Assembly (NCBI GenBank): GCA_013360465.1
Contig: JABWBO010000001.1
Location: 1-64,000, forward strand
From: Anaerolineae bacterium
GTDB taxonomy: Bacteria > Chloroflexota > Anaerolineae > Aggregatilineales > Phototrophicaceae
Direction: 5' to 3'
DNA length: 64,000 nucleotides
The position numbers and the translations under genes are program-made. Positions 21,221-30,991 of this stretch are shown here, in pieces (positions within the stretch are counted from its first letter, which is position 1; every line of letters starts with the position of its first letter). The notes under the pieces were generated by a model. That model saw nothing but the letters and a program-made list of their open reading frames with translations. It made no database searches and was not told the DNA's origin.

Positions 21221-21719
21221 CACCGACCGCAACATTGTACTGACCGGATTCATGGCGACCGGCAAGACAACTGTGGGGCAGACGGTGGCAAAGCTGCTGA
21301 ACCGCCCGTTTGTGGATGCAGACGAAGCCATCATCCGCCGCGCCGGCATGTCGATACCACAGATTTTCGAGCGCGACGGCGAAGCCGGGTTCCGCGCCCT
21401 GGAGCGTGATGTCTGCTACGATCTGGCAGTCGAACGAGGTAAGGTCATTGCGACCGGCGGTGGTATGCTGGTCGATCCTGAAAATCGCCGGCGGATGCTC
21501 GCTTCCGGGATAGTGGTGTGCCTGGATGCTCCTAAAGAGGTCATTGGGGCGCGGTTGGCGGCGTCGCAGGATCGTCCGCTTGCCGGGGACTGGGCGGCGC
21601 TGCTCGACAAACGCCGCGCGGCTTATGCGGCGATTCCGCTGCACATCAACACCGAAGGAAAGACGCCGGAGATCATCGCGCAGGAGATCATCACGCTGTG
21701 GCGGAACGACTCAGAGTAA
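21210..21719 (+). CDS. aroK: Shikimate kinase
   Basis: 169 residues. Phosphorylates shikimate with ATP. P-loop GFMATGKTT (13-21), substrate-binding DADEAIIRRAGMSIPQIFERDGEAGFRALE, the GGGMLV segment, and a lid Arg in RPLAGD. ATG 21210 overlaps the end of aroC by 11 bases and the gene overlaps aroB at its end, so the three are tightly coupled. Confidence 0.95.
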   Translation: MTADTDRNIVLTGFMATGKTTVGQTVAKLLNRPFVDADEAIIRRAGMSIPQIFERDGEAGFRALERDVCYDLAVERGKVIATGGGMLVDPENRRRMLASGIVVCLDAPKEVIGARLAASQDRPLAGDWAALLDKRRAAYAAIPLHINTEGKTPEIIAQEIITLWRNDSE

Positions 21720-22756
21720 TTGCGCCGGACTCTCAATACGATATCGTGATTGAGGCGGGGTTGTTCGCCGGAGCGAAACTCGTCGATCAGTTCCGCTCCG
21801 ACGGGCGCGTGGCGATCATCACCAATGTCACCCTCCAGCGCTTGTATGGCGACCTGCTGCGTCGAACGCTGCCGGAAGCGCTGATCGTCACCGTGCCCGA
21901 TGGCGAAACGCATAAGACCCTGGCGACGGTGGCGCAGATATACGCTGAAATGGTCGATGGCGGACTGGATCGCCAGTCGACGGTTGTCGCTTTCGGCGGC
22001 GGGGTTGTCGGCGACATGGCGGGATTTGCTGCTGCGACGTACATGCGCGGGGTGAATCTAGTGCAGGTTCCGACCAGCCTGCTGTCGATGGTCGATTCGA
22101 GCGTGGGTGGCAAAGTAGGGGTTGATCTTCCGCAGGGAAAAAACCTGGTCGGTTCTTTCAAGCAGCCGGAAGTCGTCCTGATCGATCCGGCGCTGCTCGC
22201 TACACTCCCTGCGCGCGAACGCGCCTGCGGCATGGCGGAGATCATCAAGCATGGACTGATTGCCGATCCGATCCTGCTCGATCTGATCGCGCGACCTGGC
22301 AGTCTGGAATACGACGCTGAGTTGATTCGCCGGGCGGTGCAGGTCAAAATCGATGTGGTACAGCAGGACCCCTATGAGCAGGGCATTCGGGCGTACCTCA
22401 ATCTGGGGCATACTTTCGGACATGCCATCGAACAAGCTTCTGACTATGCCTTTGCACACGGAGAAGCGGTCGGAATCGGCTTGGTCGCCGCTGCCATGCT
22501 TTCCGCGCGGTTGGGGATGATCGATGCTGGACTCGTCAAGGAAGTACGCCGGTTAGTGGTGCAGGTGGGACTGCCCACCCGCATGGGATCGCTCGATCCT
22601 GAGATCGTGTACGATTTCATGAAATCGGACAAGAAGAAGAAGGCGGGGAAACTCCGGTTCATCCTGCTCAGCGGGATCGCCCAACCGCAGATTGCCGCCG
22701 ATGTAGATGTTCAGGATATCCTCGCGGTGCTGGCTGAGTTACGCGGACATGGCTGA
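21698..22756 (+). CDS. aroB: 3-dehydroquinate synthase
   Basis: 352 residues. Cyclises DAHP to 3-dehydroquinate using NAD and a divalent metal. It contains PDGETHKTL, FGGGVVGDMAGFAAATYMRGV, PTSLLSMVDSSVGGKVGVD, and the metal-binding GLNLGHTFGHAIE-type region (YLNLGHTFGHAIEQ). GTG start, overlapping aroK by 22 bases. Confidence 0.95.
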   Translation: MAERLRVIAPDSQYDIVIEAGLFAGAKLVDQFRSDGRVAIITNVTLQRLYGDLLRRTLPEALIVTVPDGETHKTLATVAQIYAEMVDGGLDRQSTVVAFGGGVVGDMAGFAAATYMRGVNLVQVPTSLLSMVDSSVGGKVGVDLPQGKNLVGSFKQPEVVLIDPALLATLPARERACGMAEIIKHGLIADPILLDLIARPGSLEYDAELIRRAVQVKIDVVQQDPYEQGIRAYLNLGHTFGHAIEQASDYAFAHGEAVGIGLVAAAMLSARLGMIDAGLVKEVRRLVVQVGLPTRMGSLDPEIVYDFMKSDKKKKAGKLRFILLSGIAQPQIAADVDVQDILAVLAELRGHG

Positions 22757-22789
22757 TCGCCGATGATCATGCCTGAGGAAGAGGCGAAG

Positions 22790-23236
22790 ATGTCGAAAAA
22801 GGTCCTGCTGCTGCATGGTCCAAACCTGAACCTGCTAGGTACGCGCGAACCGGAGGTCTATGGCAAGACGACACTCGACGAGATCAACCAGCGCGTCGCC
22901 AGCTATGCCCGCAAATTCGGCGTCGAGCTGCGCGCCGAACAGTCCAACCACGAGGGCGCGTTGATCGATATCCTGCATGTGGCGCGCAATTGGGCGGACG
23001 GCGCGATCTTCAATCCTGGAGCCTACACCCATACCTCCATTGCGCTGCGGGATGCCATTTCCGGCATTCATTTGCCGGTGGTTGAAATACACCTCTCGAA
23101 TGTTCATGCGCGCGAGGAGTTCCGTCACAAATCGCTGCTGGCACCCGTCTGTCTGGGACAGATCAGCGGCTTCGGGTGGCGGGGCTACCTGCTGGCGCTT
23201 GATGCGCTGCTCGGCAGCTGGGGGCTGCTCGATTAG
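22790..23236 (+). CDS. aroQ: 3-dehydroquinate dehydratase, type II
   Basis: 148 residues, the usual size of the dodecameric type II enzyme. It dehydrates 3-dehydroquinate to 3-dehydroshikimate. Signatures: [20 protein letters not shown] (active-site Asn and Tyr), [26 protein letters not shown] and [18 protein letters not shown] 22790 is preceded by GAGG five bases upstream; ATG 22763 would add nine residues. Last gene of the aro operon; a T-run follows at about 23260 but I cannot draw a convincing hairpin. Confidence 0.95.
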   Translation: MSKKVLLLHGPNLNLLGTREPEVYGKTTLDEINQRVASYARKFGVELRAEQSNHEGALIDILHVARNWADGAIFNPGAYTHTSIALRDAISGIHLPVVEIHLSNVHAREEFRHKSLLAPVCLGQISGFGWRGYLLALDALLGSWGLLD

Positions 23237-23347
23237 CACTTGCCGCCAATCAGCGTTAGTTTTTTTTGTCAGGATGCAACGAAGAGCTTGAGATCGCGCC
23301 GCAATACCCTTAGATGTGATCGACGCTGGTAGATGATTTGGTAGAAG

Positions 23348-24688
23348 ATGATGAACAAGGCTGTTGTACTGCAAGAGATCGAGAAGCGTGGGGTGAGATT
23401 TGTGAACCTGTGGTTCACAGATATTGCCGGAATCGTGAAGAGTGTGAGCGTTCCGGCATCCCGCATCGAAAGTGTCATCGACAACGGGTTGCATTTCGAC
23501 GGGTCTTCGGTGGAAGGGTTCTCGCGCGTCGCCGAAAGCGACATGGTGCTTCGTCCAGACCTGACGACATTTGCGGTGCTGCCCTGGGATGCACCAGAAG
23601 AGCGGACAGCGCGCTTGATCTGCTCGGTAGAAACGATCAACGGTGAAGCCTTCATCGGCGACCCGCGAAACGCCCTGATCCGGGTGCTGCGCCGTGCAGA
23701 AGAGATCGGTTTTCGACTCAAGACTGGCATGGAACTGGAATACTTTCTGTTTCGTCGTCATGGAGACGCCGGCATCCTTCCTTTGGAGCCGCTGGACGAC
23801 GCCAGCTACTTCGATCAATCAGACGATGAGTCGGAGCGCCTGCGGCGCAGGATGGTTTCGACGCTGATCGAGCTGGGGATTCAGGTCGATTCGTCACACA
23901 ACGAGATCGGTGCCGGACAGCATGAAATCGACTTCACTTATCACGAGGCGTTGGTCTCGGCGGACAATGTGACCACAGCGCGGGTGGCGCTGCGGACCAT
24001 CGCTCAGCGTCACGGGGTGTACTGCACCTTCATGCCGCGCCCCAGCGCGTCGTTCCCTGGTTCCGGGATGCACACGCATCAGAGCCTGCATGACAGCGCG
24101 ACGGATGCCAACATCTTCGTCGATGCCGGACATGAATATGGTCTGTCGGAGACTGCGCAGCACTTCCTTGCCGGACAGCTCGCCCATGCTCGCGCCATGA
24201 CGGCGATCCTCGCGCCGCTGGTGAACTCGTATAAGCGGCTGTCGATCAGCTTTGAAGCGCCAAAGTATGTTACTTGGGCACATGTCAACCGAGCGGGTGA
24301 GGCGATGATTCGCGTCCCTCACATCGCTCCAGGGCGAGAAGCCCATACCCGTATCGAGATCCGCTGTCCCGATTCGAGCGCCAATCCTTACCTGGCGACG
24401 GCGGTGATGCTGGCTGCGGGCTTGGACGGAATCGAGCAGCGAACGTCGCTGCCAGAGGCATTCGAAGGATCGCTGCTTCGGCAGGATCGCTCACGGTTGC
24501 GGCAATTGGCGACTCTGCCGACCTCTCTCGGTGAGGCGCTGAATGCGCTGATGCAGGATGATGTGATCATGGAAGCGCTTGGTCCGTTTATCAGCGACCG
24601 CTATATGGCGTTGAAAGAACAGGAATTGGAAGACTACAATCGACAGATCACCGCCTGGGAGCTGGACTACTACCTGAGCCGGTTCTGA
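23348..24688 (+). CDS. glnA: Glutamine synthetase, type I
   Basis: 446 residues. Makes glutamine from glutamate and ammonia. Family motifs are FDGSSVEGFSRVAESDM, MELEYFLF, EIGAGQHEIDF, GSGMHTHQSL, NSYKRL and IRCPDSSANPYLATAVMLAAGLDGIE. The short length and absence of the LYDLPPEE-type tyrosine motif in the C-terminal third suggest the alpha subtype that is not adenylylated. Start ATG 23348 or 23351; the ribosome-binding site is weak. Convergent with the aspartokinase gene, with 19 bases of 3' overlap. Confidence 0.95.
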   Translation: MMNKAVVLQEIEKRGVRFVNLWFTDIAGIVKSVSVPASRIESVIDNGLHFDGSSVEGFSRVAESDMVLRPDLTTFAVLPWDAPEERTARLICSVETINGEAFIGDPRNALIRVLRRAEEIGFRLKTGMELEYFLFRRHGDAGILPLEPLDDASYFDQSDDESERLRRRMVSTLIELGIQVDSSHNEIGAGQHEIDFTYHEALVSADNVTTARVALRTIAQRHGVYCTFMPRPSASFPGSGMHTHQSLHDSATDANIFVDAGHEYGLSETAQHFLAGQLAHARAMTAILAPLVNSYKRLSISFEAPKYVTWAHVNRAGEAMIRVPHIAPGREAHTRIEIRCPDSSANPYLATAVMLAAGLDGIEQRTSLPEAFEGSLLRQDRSRLRQLATLPTSLGEALNALMQDDVIMEALGPFISDRYMALKEQELEDYNRQITAWELDYYLSRF

Positions 24689-26082
24689 TTCGCAATCATC
24701 TCATGGATGCGGCTCGCAGCTGTCTCGACATGATGCAGCGGCACGATTACGGACAGGCTGCAATTCGACGGATTGCGGGCACAGGCATACAGCGCCAGCC
24801 CCTCCAGCCGGGCGAGAATCTGCGCCATCTGCGGCAGATTCGACCCGACTTCCGCGCCAACCGCTGTAACAATGCCAACGGCTTCCATGGACCAAACTAT
24901 TCCGTCGTCAATCTGCGCCAGGCTGGGCGCCAGCGCCGCTTGCAGCAGGTGTTGGGCGTCGGGACCGATGTAAGTGGGAACGACGAAACAGACCAGGGAG
25001 TGCGTCGCGGATTGCGTGGTGATCATCACCTCCAACCGGCCGCCGGTCTCTCTGCTGAACGCCGTTTCTACGAAGCTGCCCAGTGCCATGAGTGAGCCGC
25101 TGCGCGGAGCCGTCAGCGCCAGCCCTTCGATCACCGTGACGCCCTTTAAGCCGGGCTGAGGAATTCGATCGTCGATCACCGTGCCATGCAGCGCGGGACG
25201 AAAGACATTCTTCACGCGCAGAGGAATATGCCTGTCGCGCAGCGGCGCAATCATACGCGCATGCAGGATACGCGCTCCGTAGAACGCCATCTCGGCGACC
25301 TCTTCGTAGGAGAGGAATGGGATAACCTGGGCTTCTGGCAGTTCTTTCGGGTCGGCGCTCATCATGCCATCAACATCGGCATACATCCAGACTTCGGCGG
25401 CGTCGACACAGGCAGCGATGATGGACGCCGTATAGTCGCTGCCGCCGCGCCCAAGCGTAGTCGGCGTGCCGGTCGGCGTGGCGGCGATAAAGCCGGTGAT
25501 AACCGGGATAATGCTGCGATTCAGCAGCGGTTTGAGGCGCTCATCGACGCGCGCCTGGGTGAGCGGCAGCAGCGGTGTGGCGCTGCCTGATATGTCGTCG
25601 GTGACGATCAAATCGGTAGCATCCAGGGCGACCGCACGCAGATGGTTCTGGCGCAGGAGTGCCGCGATGATGCGCGCCGTAAGCCGCTCGCCGGAACCGG
25701 TGATTCGGTCGATGATCTGGTTGGTGTTCTTGCGTTCGGTGGTTTCGCTCAACTGCTGGCAGGCGTCATGCAGGTCAAAAAGGATGCGGTCGATATCGGT
25801 CTGGAGCGCGCTGCGCTCATTGACGCCAAAGGGAAGATCGCTGATCAGCGACACGTGGCGTGTGCGCACCGTCGCGACGATGCGCCGATAGCCTCGACTG
25901 TTGCTCATCAGAGCGAACTGTGACGCCTCGATGAGCTGGTCGGTGATGCCATCCAGCGCGGAGACCACCAGGATGATCTGATCCCAGCGCGGAGACTCGT
26001 GCAGAACGATGCTCAAGAGCTGGGTGATGCCTGGCGTAATGCCGATAGAACTCCCGCCGAACTTCATCAAGAGCGTTTTCAT
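24670..26082 (-). CDS. Aspartokinase
   Basis: 470 residues. Phosphorylates aspartate for the Lys/Thr/Met family. N-terminal KFGGSSIG (residues 7-14), LVVSALDGITDQLI, TGSGERLTARIIAALL, GRGGSDYTASIIAACVDA and YADVDGMMSADPKELP are typical; the last 170 residues carry two ACT-like regulatory domains (VTVIEGLALTAPRSGSL; VGIVTAVGAEVGSNLP). Length resembles E. coli LysC or the kinase part of ThrA; no dehydrogenase domain is attached. Which amino acid inhibits it cannot be told. Confidence 0.93.
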   Translation of the reverse strand: MKTLLMKFGGSSIGITPGITQLLSIVLHESPRWDQIILVVSALDGITDQLIEASQFALMSNSRGYRRIVATVRTRHVSLISDLPFGVNERSALQTDIDRILFDLHDACQQLSETTERKNTNQIIDRITGSGERLTARIIAALLRQNHLRAVALDATDLIVTDDISGSATPLLPLTQARVDERLKPLLNRSIIPVITGFIAATPTGTPTTLGRGGSDYTASIIAACVDAAEVWMYADVDGMMSADPKELPEAQVIPFLSYEEVAEMAFYGARILHARMIAPLRDRHIPLRVKNVFRPALHGTVIDDRIPQPGLKGVTVIEGLALTAPRSGSLMALGSFVETAFSRETGGRLEVMITTQSATHSLVCFVVPTYIGPDAQHLLQAALAPSLAQIDDGIVWSMEAVGIVTAVGAEVGSNLPQMAQILARLEGLALYACARNPSNCSLSVIVPLHHVETAASRIHEMIANQNRLR

Positions 26083-26121
26083 AGGCTTTGTACTTTGCGC
26101 CGGAGACGTGATCGCCTATCA

Positions 26122-26150
26122 TTGTTCAAGGAATCGCACGTAAGTGTAAT
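26122..26150 (+). promoter_or_regulatory. Candidate ricT promoter
   Basis: TTGTTC (26122-26127), 17-base spacer, TGTAAT (26145-26150), 28 bases before the ricT start. It lies in a 95-base divergent gap shared with the aspartokinase gene. Confidence 0.45.
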
Positions 26151-26177
26151 TCAACTATCCAATATCGGGTACACCAC

Positions 26178-27119
26178 ATGACGGATCAGACGATTGAAAG
26201 ACAGCACACCGTTGCCGGAATCCGGTTTCACCGGGTAGGCAAGGTGTATCACTTCGAGTATTCCGAATTCCCTGAACTGCAGATCGGCGATTATGTCATC
26301 GTCGAGACGGCGCGCGGACGACAGATGGGGGAGGTTATCAGCTTCAACGTCGTCGAACAGCCAGACCAGGAGTACAAACCGATCATGCGGGTTGCCACCC
26401 CGCGCGATCTTGTGCTGCGTCATCACTGGGAGCTTCAGCAGGACGAGGCGATGCGCATCCTGCAGGCGAAAGTAAGCGAGTTGAGCGGGCTGGATGGCGT
26501 CAAGTTCATCTCCGCCATCTACAACTACGATGGCAGTACGCTGACTTTTCTATACACCGCCGAAGACAAGATCAACTTGAACCGACTGCACAATGATCTG
26601 CGCAAAGCCTTCAACACGCAGGTAGAGATGCGGCAGATCGGACCGCGCGATGTCGCCAAGCTGCTCGGCGGTTTCGGAGCCTGTGGTGAACTGCGCTGCT
26701 GCAGCACCTTCCTGACCGATTTCAGCCCGATCTCGATCAAGATGGCGAAGATGCAGGGGATTTCACTCAACCCTTCCGAGATCACCGGGATGTGCGGGCG
26801 TCTGCGCTGCTGCCTGGTCTACGAGTACGAAACCTATATCGAGGCGCGCCAGAAGCTTCCGAAGAAGAACAAACGTGTGGGCACGCCCCAGGGCGAGGGC
26901 CGGGTGATCGACGTCATGCCTTTGCAGGATGCTGTGCTGGTGCTGGTTGAAGAGGGTATGATCGTCGTGCGGCGCGAGGAGCTTGTGCCGCTGGATGAGC
27001 TTGAAGCGCTGGCGAAGAAGGCGAAAGCCCCCTGCGACAAGCACGGCGACGGTCCCTGCGAGTGCGGAGCGAAGCCCGGCAATGCCCAGGATGCGGATGA
27101 CGCCGACTCGAACGAGTAG
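26178..27119 (+). CDS. ricT: PSP1-domain protein RicT (YaaT family)
   Basis: 313 residues. The PSP1 domain covers about residues 50-240. Conserved Cys clusters GGFGACGELRCCSTF and GMCGRLRCCLVYEYETY are typical of RicT, which in Bacillus joins RicA and RicF in a complex that binds iron-sulfur clusters and affects RNase Y-dependent RNA maturation. After about 270 a Lys/Ala-rich tail contains a further group CDKHGDGPCECG. RicA and RicF homologues are not in the window. In many genomes ricT lies near holB; not here. Confidence 0.92.
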   Translation: MTDQTIERQHTVAGIRFHRVGKVYHFEYSEFPELQIGDYVIVETARGRQMGEVISFNVVEQPDQEYKPIMRVATPRDLVLRHHWELQQDEAMRILQAKVSELSGLDGVKFISAIYNYDGSTLTFLYTAEDKINLNRLHNDLRKAFNTQVEMRQIGPRDVAKLLGGFGACGELRCCSTFLTDFSPISIKMAKMQGISLNPSEITGMCGRLRCCLVYEYETYIEARQKLPKKNKRVGTPQGEGRVIDVMPLQDAVLVLVEEGMIVVRREELVPLDELEALAKKAKAPCDKHGDGPCECGAKPGNAQDADDADSNE

Positions 27120-27203
27120 GCGGGAATGGAACCCATGCCGACCCCACATGTGAGGTTGGAGATCGGTTCAGCGGCAGAATTCGAGAAGGCATAAGGGGAA
27201 GAT

Positions 27204-28385
27204 ATGGTTGATTTCCTGGCACAGGCGGATGCCCTGAGCGAAAAATTGATCGCGCGGCGGCGCGACCTGCATCGTCATCCAGAGACCGCTTTTGAGGAAG
27301 TTCGTACAGCCGGGATCGTCGCGGACGCGCTGCGCGAGCTGGGGCTTGAAGTTCAGACGGGCGTTGGCAAGACCGGCGTGGTGGCGATCCTGGAAGGCGC
27401 GCAGGACGGACCGACCGTGCTGGTGCGTGCCGACATGGATGCGCTCCCGATTCATGAAGAGAACGATTTCGACTATGCGTCGCAGAGCGCCGGTAAGATG
27501 CACGCCTGCGGTCACGACGGGCATACCAGTATTGCGCTGGGTGTCGCCGAGCTGTTGAGCGGGCGTCGTGATTCCCTAGCGGGGCGTGTGAAATTCGTCT
27601 TTCAGCCTGCCGAAGAAGTCGGTCGCGGCGCGCAGGCGATGGTCAGTGACGGCGTGCTGCGCGATCCGCACCCGGACGTGACGATGGGTCTGCATCTGTG
27701 GAACAGTCTGCCCTACGGCGAAATCGGCATTGCCGACGGGGCAACGATGGCGGGGGCGACGGTATTTCACATCAGGATCATCGGCAAGGGAAGCCACGCC
27801 GCCTCGCCGCACCTGGGCATCGACCCGGTGGTCTGTGCTGCCCAAATCATCAATGCCTTTCAGACGATTGTCAGCCGCAACATCGACCCGATGGACACGC
27901 TGGTCATCTCCATCACCAAAGTAAATGCCGGCGATACACACAATGTCATCCCGCAGACCGCAGAACTGACCGGGACGGTGCGCGCGTTTTCCCGTCAGGT
28001 ACGCGACCTCGCCTTTGAGCGGATGAAGACCATCGCCGAACAGGTCGCGGCGGCTTTCGGATGCACGGCAGAACTTCGTTATGAACATCTGACCATTCCG
28101 GTCATCAACCATCCACAGGTCACGGAGAAGCTGCGTTCCCTGTTCGCGGCGCAGACGGAAGTGACGAGACTTGATCTGAACGCGCGAACCATGGGATCAG
28201 AAGATGTCAGCCTGTTCATGGACGATATTCCAGGCGTGTACTTCTTTGTCGGCGCGCGCGACCCGCAGCAGTCCGAATACTACGGACATCATCACCCGCG
28301 TTTCAGCATCGATGAGCGCGCTTTGGTCCTGGGGACAGCGCTGCTGACCAGCGCGGTGGCTTCCTACGTATTGAGCGAGGGATGA
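27204..28385 (+). CDS. M20-family metal-dependent amidohydrolase
   Basis: 393 residues of the M20D (N-acyl-amino-acid amidohydrolase / hippurate hydrolase) type. Metal-binding motifs include VLVRADMDALP, MHACGHDGHTSIALG and FQPAEEVGRGAQAMV, with a dimerisation lid starting at about 185 (GSHAASPHLGIDPV) and the C-terminal GSEDVSLFMDDIPGVYFFVG. It should cleave an acyl group from an amino acid or similar amide; the substrate is not known. AGGGGAAG precedes the ATG. Six bases before purA. Confidence 0.92.
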   Translation: MVDFLAQADALSEKLIARRRDLHRHPETAFEEVRTAGIVADALRELGLEVQTGVGKTGVVAILEGAQDGPTVLVRADMDALPIHEENDFDYASQSAGKMHACGHDGHTSIALGVAELLSGRRDSLAGRVKFVFQPAEEVGRGAQAMVSDGVLRDPHPDVTMGLHLWNSLPYGEIGIADGATMAGATVFHIRIIGKGSHAASPHLGIDPVVCAAQIINAFQTIVSRNIDPMDTLVISITKVNAGDTHNVIPQTAELTGTVRAFSRQVRDLAFERMKTIAEQVAAAFGCTAELRYEHLTIPVINHPQVTEKLRSLFAAQTEVTRLDLNARTMGSEDVSLFMDDIPGVYFFVGARDPQQSEYYGHHHPRFSIDERALVLGTALLTSAVASYVLSEG

Positions 28386-28391
28386 ACGACC

Positions 28392-29681
28392 ATGCCTGCG
28401 ACGATACTGATCGGTGCCCAATGGGGCGATGAAGGTAAGGGCAGGGTAGCCGACTGGCTGGCGGCTGACTCCGATGTAGTGGCACGTTATGCCGGCGGAG
28501 ACAACGCCGGGCATACGGTTGCGGTAGGGGGGAAAGTTTACAAGCTGCATCTCATCCCCTCTGGCATCCTTCATTCCAGGGTAACATGCGTCCTTGGCAA
28601 TGGGATGGTGGTGAACCCCATTCATCTGATGCGCGAAATCTGCGACTTACAGGCGCAGAGTGTGCCCGTGACGCCGCAAAACCTCCAGATCAGCAGCCGC
28701 GCTCACCTGATCACGCCGGGGCACATCGCGCTGGATGCTGCATCCGAAGCGAAGCGCGGCGCGGGCAAGATCGGCACGACGCTGCGCGGAATTGGTCCCG
28801 CCTATATGGATAAAACAGGGCGGTCCGGCATTCGCGCCGGGCAGATGGTGGATGCCGAGGAATTCGCCGAAGCGCTTCAGGCGCATCTTGAGGCGACCAA
28901 CGACAAGCTGCGTCGCGATGGGTTCGCGCCGATTGCGATTGAAGCGGCGATTGCCGAGTCGGTTGAGGCAGCAGCATTTCTTCGCCCCTTCATCCGCGAT
29001 ACCAGTCTGGCGATCAACGAGTGGCTGCAAACGGGGGCGCGCGTACTGTGCGAAGGCGCTCAAGGGACGTTCCTCGATGTCGATCACGGCGATTACCCAT
29101 TTGTGACCAGTTCGTCCCCGACGGCGGGCGGCGCGCTGACGGGGTTAGGCATTGGTCCGTTGAGCGTTGACCGGGTTGTCGGCGTTGCGAAAGCCTACAG
29201 CACGCGGGTGGGTTCCGGTCCCATGCCGACGGAGCTGGAAGGCGAACTGGCGGACAAGCTGCGCGGGACGGGCGAGAATTTCTGGGATGAATTTGGCACG
29301 ACGACGCGCCGTCCGCGCCGCTGCGGCTGGCTTGATCTGGTGACGCTGCGCTACGCGGCGATGGTCAACGGATTCACGGAACTGGTGGTCACCAAGCTGG
29401 ATATACTGAGCGGGTTCGAGACGCTGCAAATTGCTACCGCTTATCGCCTTAGAGGCGAGGTGGTCGAGACCGTGCCCGCGACTGCGGCAGCGCTGGAAGC
29501 GGCTCAACCGATCTACGAATCGCTGCCCGGCTGGAGTGAAGATCTGAGCCGCATCCGCCGCTGGGAAGATCTGCCCGGCTCTGTGCGGGGCTATATTGAC
29601 CGGGTGTCTGTGCTGGTGGGCGTACCCATCAGGACGATCAGCGTGGGACCAGAGCGCGAACAACTGGTTCATCGTCCCTGA
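28392..29681 (+). CDS. purA: Adenylosuccinate synthetase
   Basis: 429 residues. Joins IMP and aspartate using GTP, first committed step to AMP. Signatures are ILIGAQWGDEGKGRVADWLA with the catalytic Asp, GGDNAGHTV with the catalytic His, GTTLRGIGPAY, EGAQGTFLDVDHGDYPFVTSS and TTTRRPRRCGWLD. Co-directional and close to the M20 gene. Confidence 0.97.
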   Translation: MPATILIGAQWGDEGKGRVADWLAADSDVVARYAGGDNAGHTVAVGGKVYKLHLIPSGILHSRVTCVLGNGMVVNPIHLMREICDLQAQSVPVTPQNLQISSRAHLITPGHIALDAASEAKRGAGKIGTTLRGIGPAYMDKTGRSGIRAGQMVDAEEFAEALQAHLEATNDKLRRDGFAPIAIEAAIAESVEAAAFLRPFIRDTSLAINEWLQTGARVLCEGAQGTFLDVDHGDYPFVTSSSPTAGGALTGLGIGPLSVDRVVGVAKAYSTRVGSGPMPTELEGELADKLRGTGENFWDEFGTTTRRPRRCGWLDLVTLRYAAMVNGFTELVVTKLDILSGFETLQIATAYRLRGEVVETVPATAAALEAAQPIYESLPGWSEDLSRIRRWEDLPGSVRGYIDRVSVLVGVPIRTISVGPEREQLVHRP

Positions 29682-29708
29682 CATCCCTGATTTGCTGAGG
29701 AGGGGTGC

Positions 29709-30518
29709 GTGACCGACTATCAGTACACGCAGGACCTGCCGTTCTCCACGCCGCCCCGCCGAGTCGTCTCGCTGGTGCCGAGTGTGACGGAATCGCTGTT
29801 TGAGTTAGGTATGGGCGGGCGGTTGGTCGGCCGCACCCGGTCTTGTGTTCATCCCGCCGGGCAGGTCGAGCGGGTTCCGGCGGTCGGCGGTACGAAGACT
29901 CCCGATATTGGGGCGATCTGCGCATTGCAGCCCGACCTGATCATCGCTAACCAGGAAGAGAACCGCCGCGAAGATGTCGAGGCGCTGACCGCTGCTGGTC
30001 TGACGGTCTGGGTGACCTTTCCCCAAAGTGTGCGCCAGGCGTTCAATTTGCTGTGGACGATCATGTATGCGTTCGAGCAGCCGGAACACAGCGAAAGCGT
30101 CCGGCAGATCGAGCGGCTGGCGGACGTGCTGGAACTGCTGGAACGCGATAAACCCTGTCGTGTCTTTGTGCCGGTCTGGAATGCGCCGCTGATGACTTTC
30201 AATGCCGGGACGTTTGCCCACGACCTGCTGCGAGTCTGCGGCGGGCAGAATATTTTCGGGGACCGCGATCAGCGTTATCCGCAGGTGACCCTGGGGGAGG
30301 TTGAAGCTGGACAGCCTGATGTGATCCTCCTGCCCAGCGAACCCTATGCTTTCACTGAAGCGCATATCGCCATGTTTGATGCGCTTGATACGCCGGCATC
30401 GCGAGAGCGGGGGGTCCGGTTGGTGGATGGTTCACTGCTGACCTGGCACGGCACCCGCATCGCGCGGGCGCTGCTGACGCTGCCTGCCATGCTGTGTCCC
30501 TCGGCAGATGTGGGATGA
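29709..30518 (+). CDS. BtuF-like substrate-binding protein without signal peptide
   Basis: 269 residues of the helical-backbone metal-receptor / cobalamin-binding superfamily: RRVVSLVPSVTESLFELGM at the start, VPAVGGTKTPDIGAICALQPDLIIANQEENRREDVEAL, then QPDVILLPSEPYAF. Unlike transporter-associated BtuF proteins it has no signal peptide or lipobox, and no permease or ATPase gene is adjacent, so a cytoplasmic role is likely but undefined. GTG 29709 follows GAGGAGG. Confidence 0.82.
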   Translation: MTDYQYTQDLPFSTPPRRVVSLVPSVTESLFELGMGGRLVGRTRSCVHPAGQVERVPAVGGTKTPDIGAICALQPDLIIANQEENRREDVEALTAAGLTVWVTFPQSVRQAFNLLWTIMYAFEQPEHSESVRQIERLADVLELLERDKPCRVFVPVWNAPLMTFNAGTFAHDLLRVCGGQNIFGDRDQRYPQVTLGEVEAGQPDVILLPSEPYAFTEAHIAMFDALDTPASRERGVRLVDGSLLTWHGTRIARALLTLPAMLCPSADVG

Positions 30519-30550
30519 GGCAGTGCGGTGTGTCGCAGCGCCGAACGTGC

Positions 30551-30579
30551 TTGCAGGGGCTTGTCCCAAATAGTACAAT
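30551..30579 (+). promoter_or_regulatory. Candidate promoter of the heme A / cytochrome c group
   Basis: TTGCAG (30551-30556), 17-base spacer, TACAAT (30574-30579), about 55 bases before the first small membrane protein. Confidence 0.55.
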
Positions 30580-30634
30580 CAGCAAATGTGCAAAGTGTGT
30601 TGATCTCGCCAGACTGCTTTGATGGAGGTATCGT

Positions 30635-30946
30635 GTGAGGCGCTTGCTTATCCTCATCGGTCTTGTCCTGCTGCTGCTGATCGGCGGCGGTTTGACCGCG
30701 CTCCTGAATGCGAGCGAGGGTCAGGTTTTGCCAATTCTTCAGCAGGTGAGCGCAGTCGATGCGTCACCGACGACGATGCTGCCCTGGAAGGCGAATCAGT
30801 TCATTCTCATGATCGGCTTCATCCTGTTCAATCTTATTGGCATGGCTGTGACGATCGGCATCGTCCTCTGGTTCGTTGATAGAGGCGTGCGCAAAGCCCG
30901 TGCCGAAGCTGCAGGGCAGGCAGCAAGCGACAAATCCCCCGCTTAG
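30635..30946 (+). CDS. Small two-span membrane protein, function unknown
   Basis: 103 residues with transmembrane segments at about 4-23 and 55-78, a short extracytoplasmic loop and an Ala/Lys-rich cytoplasmic tail. GTG start preceded by GGAGG within nine bases. It is first in a co-directional set leading to half-CtaA, ctaA, ctaB and cytochrome c, so a link with respiratory oxidase assembly is plausible by context only. No family recognised. Confidence 0.6.
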   Translation: MRRLLILIGLVLLLLIGGGLTALLNASEGQVLPILQQVSAVDASPTTMLPWKANQFILMIGFILFNLIGMAVTIGIVLWFVDRGVRKARAEAAGQAASDKSPA

Positions 30947-30991
30947 CGCGTCGCGCCGGGGAACTGTGTTCGTCCTAAAGAAAAGAACGAC

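Noticed and set aside
23237-23347. Terminator of the aro operon at the T-run near 23260
   Set aside because: Eight Ts are present, but no stable stem precedes them by eye.
27135-27194. 19-codon open frame between ricT and the M20 gene
   Set aside because: No ribosome-binding site, no compositional signal and no attenuator-like structure follows.
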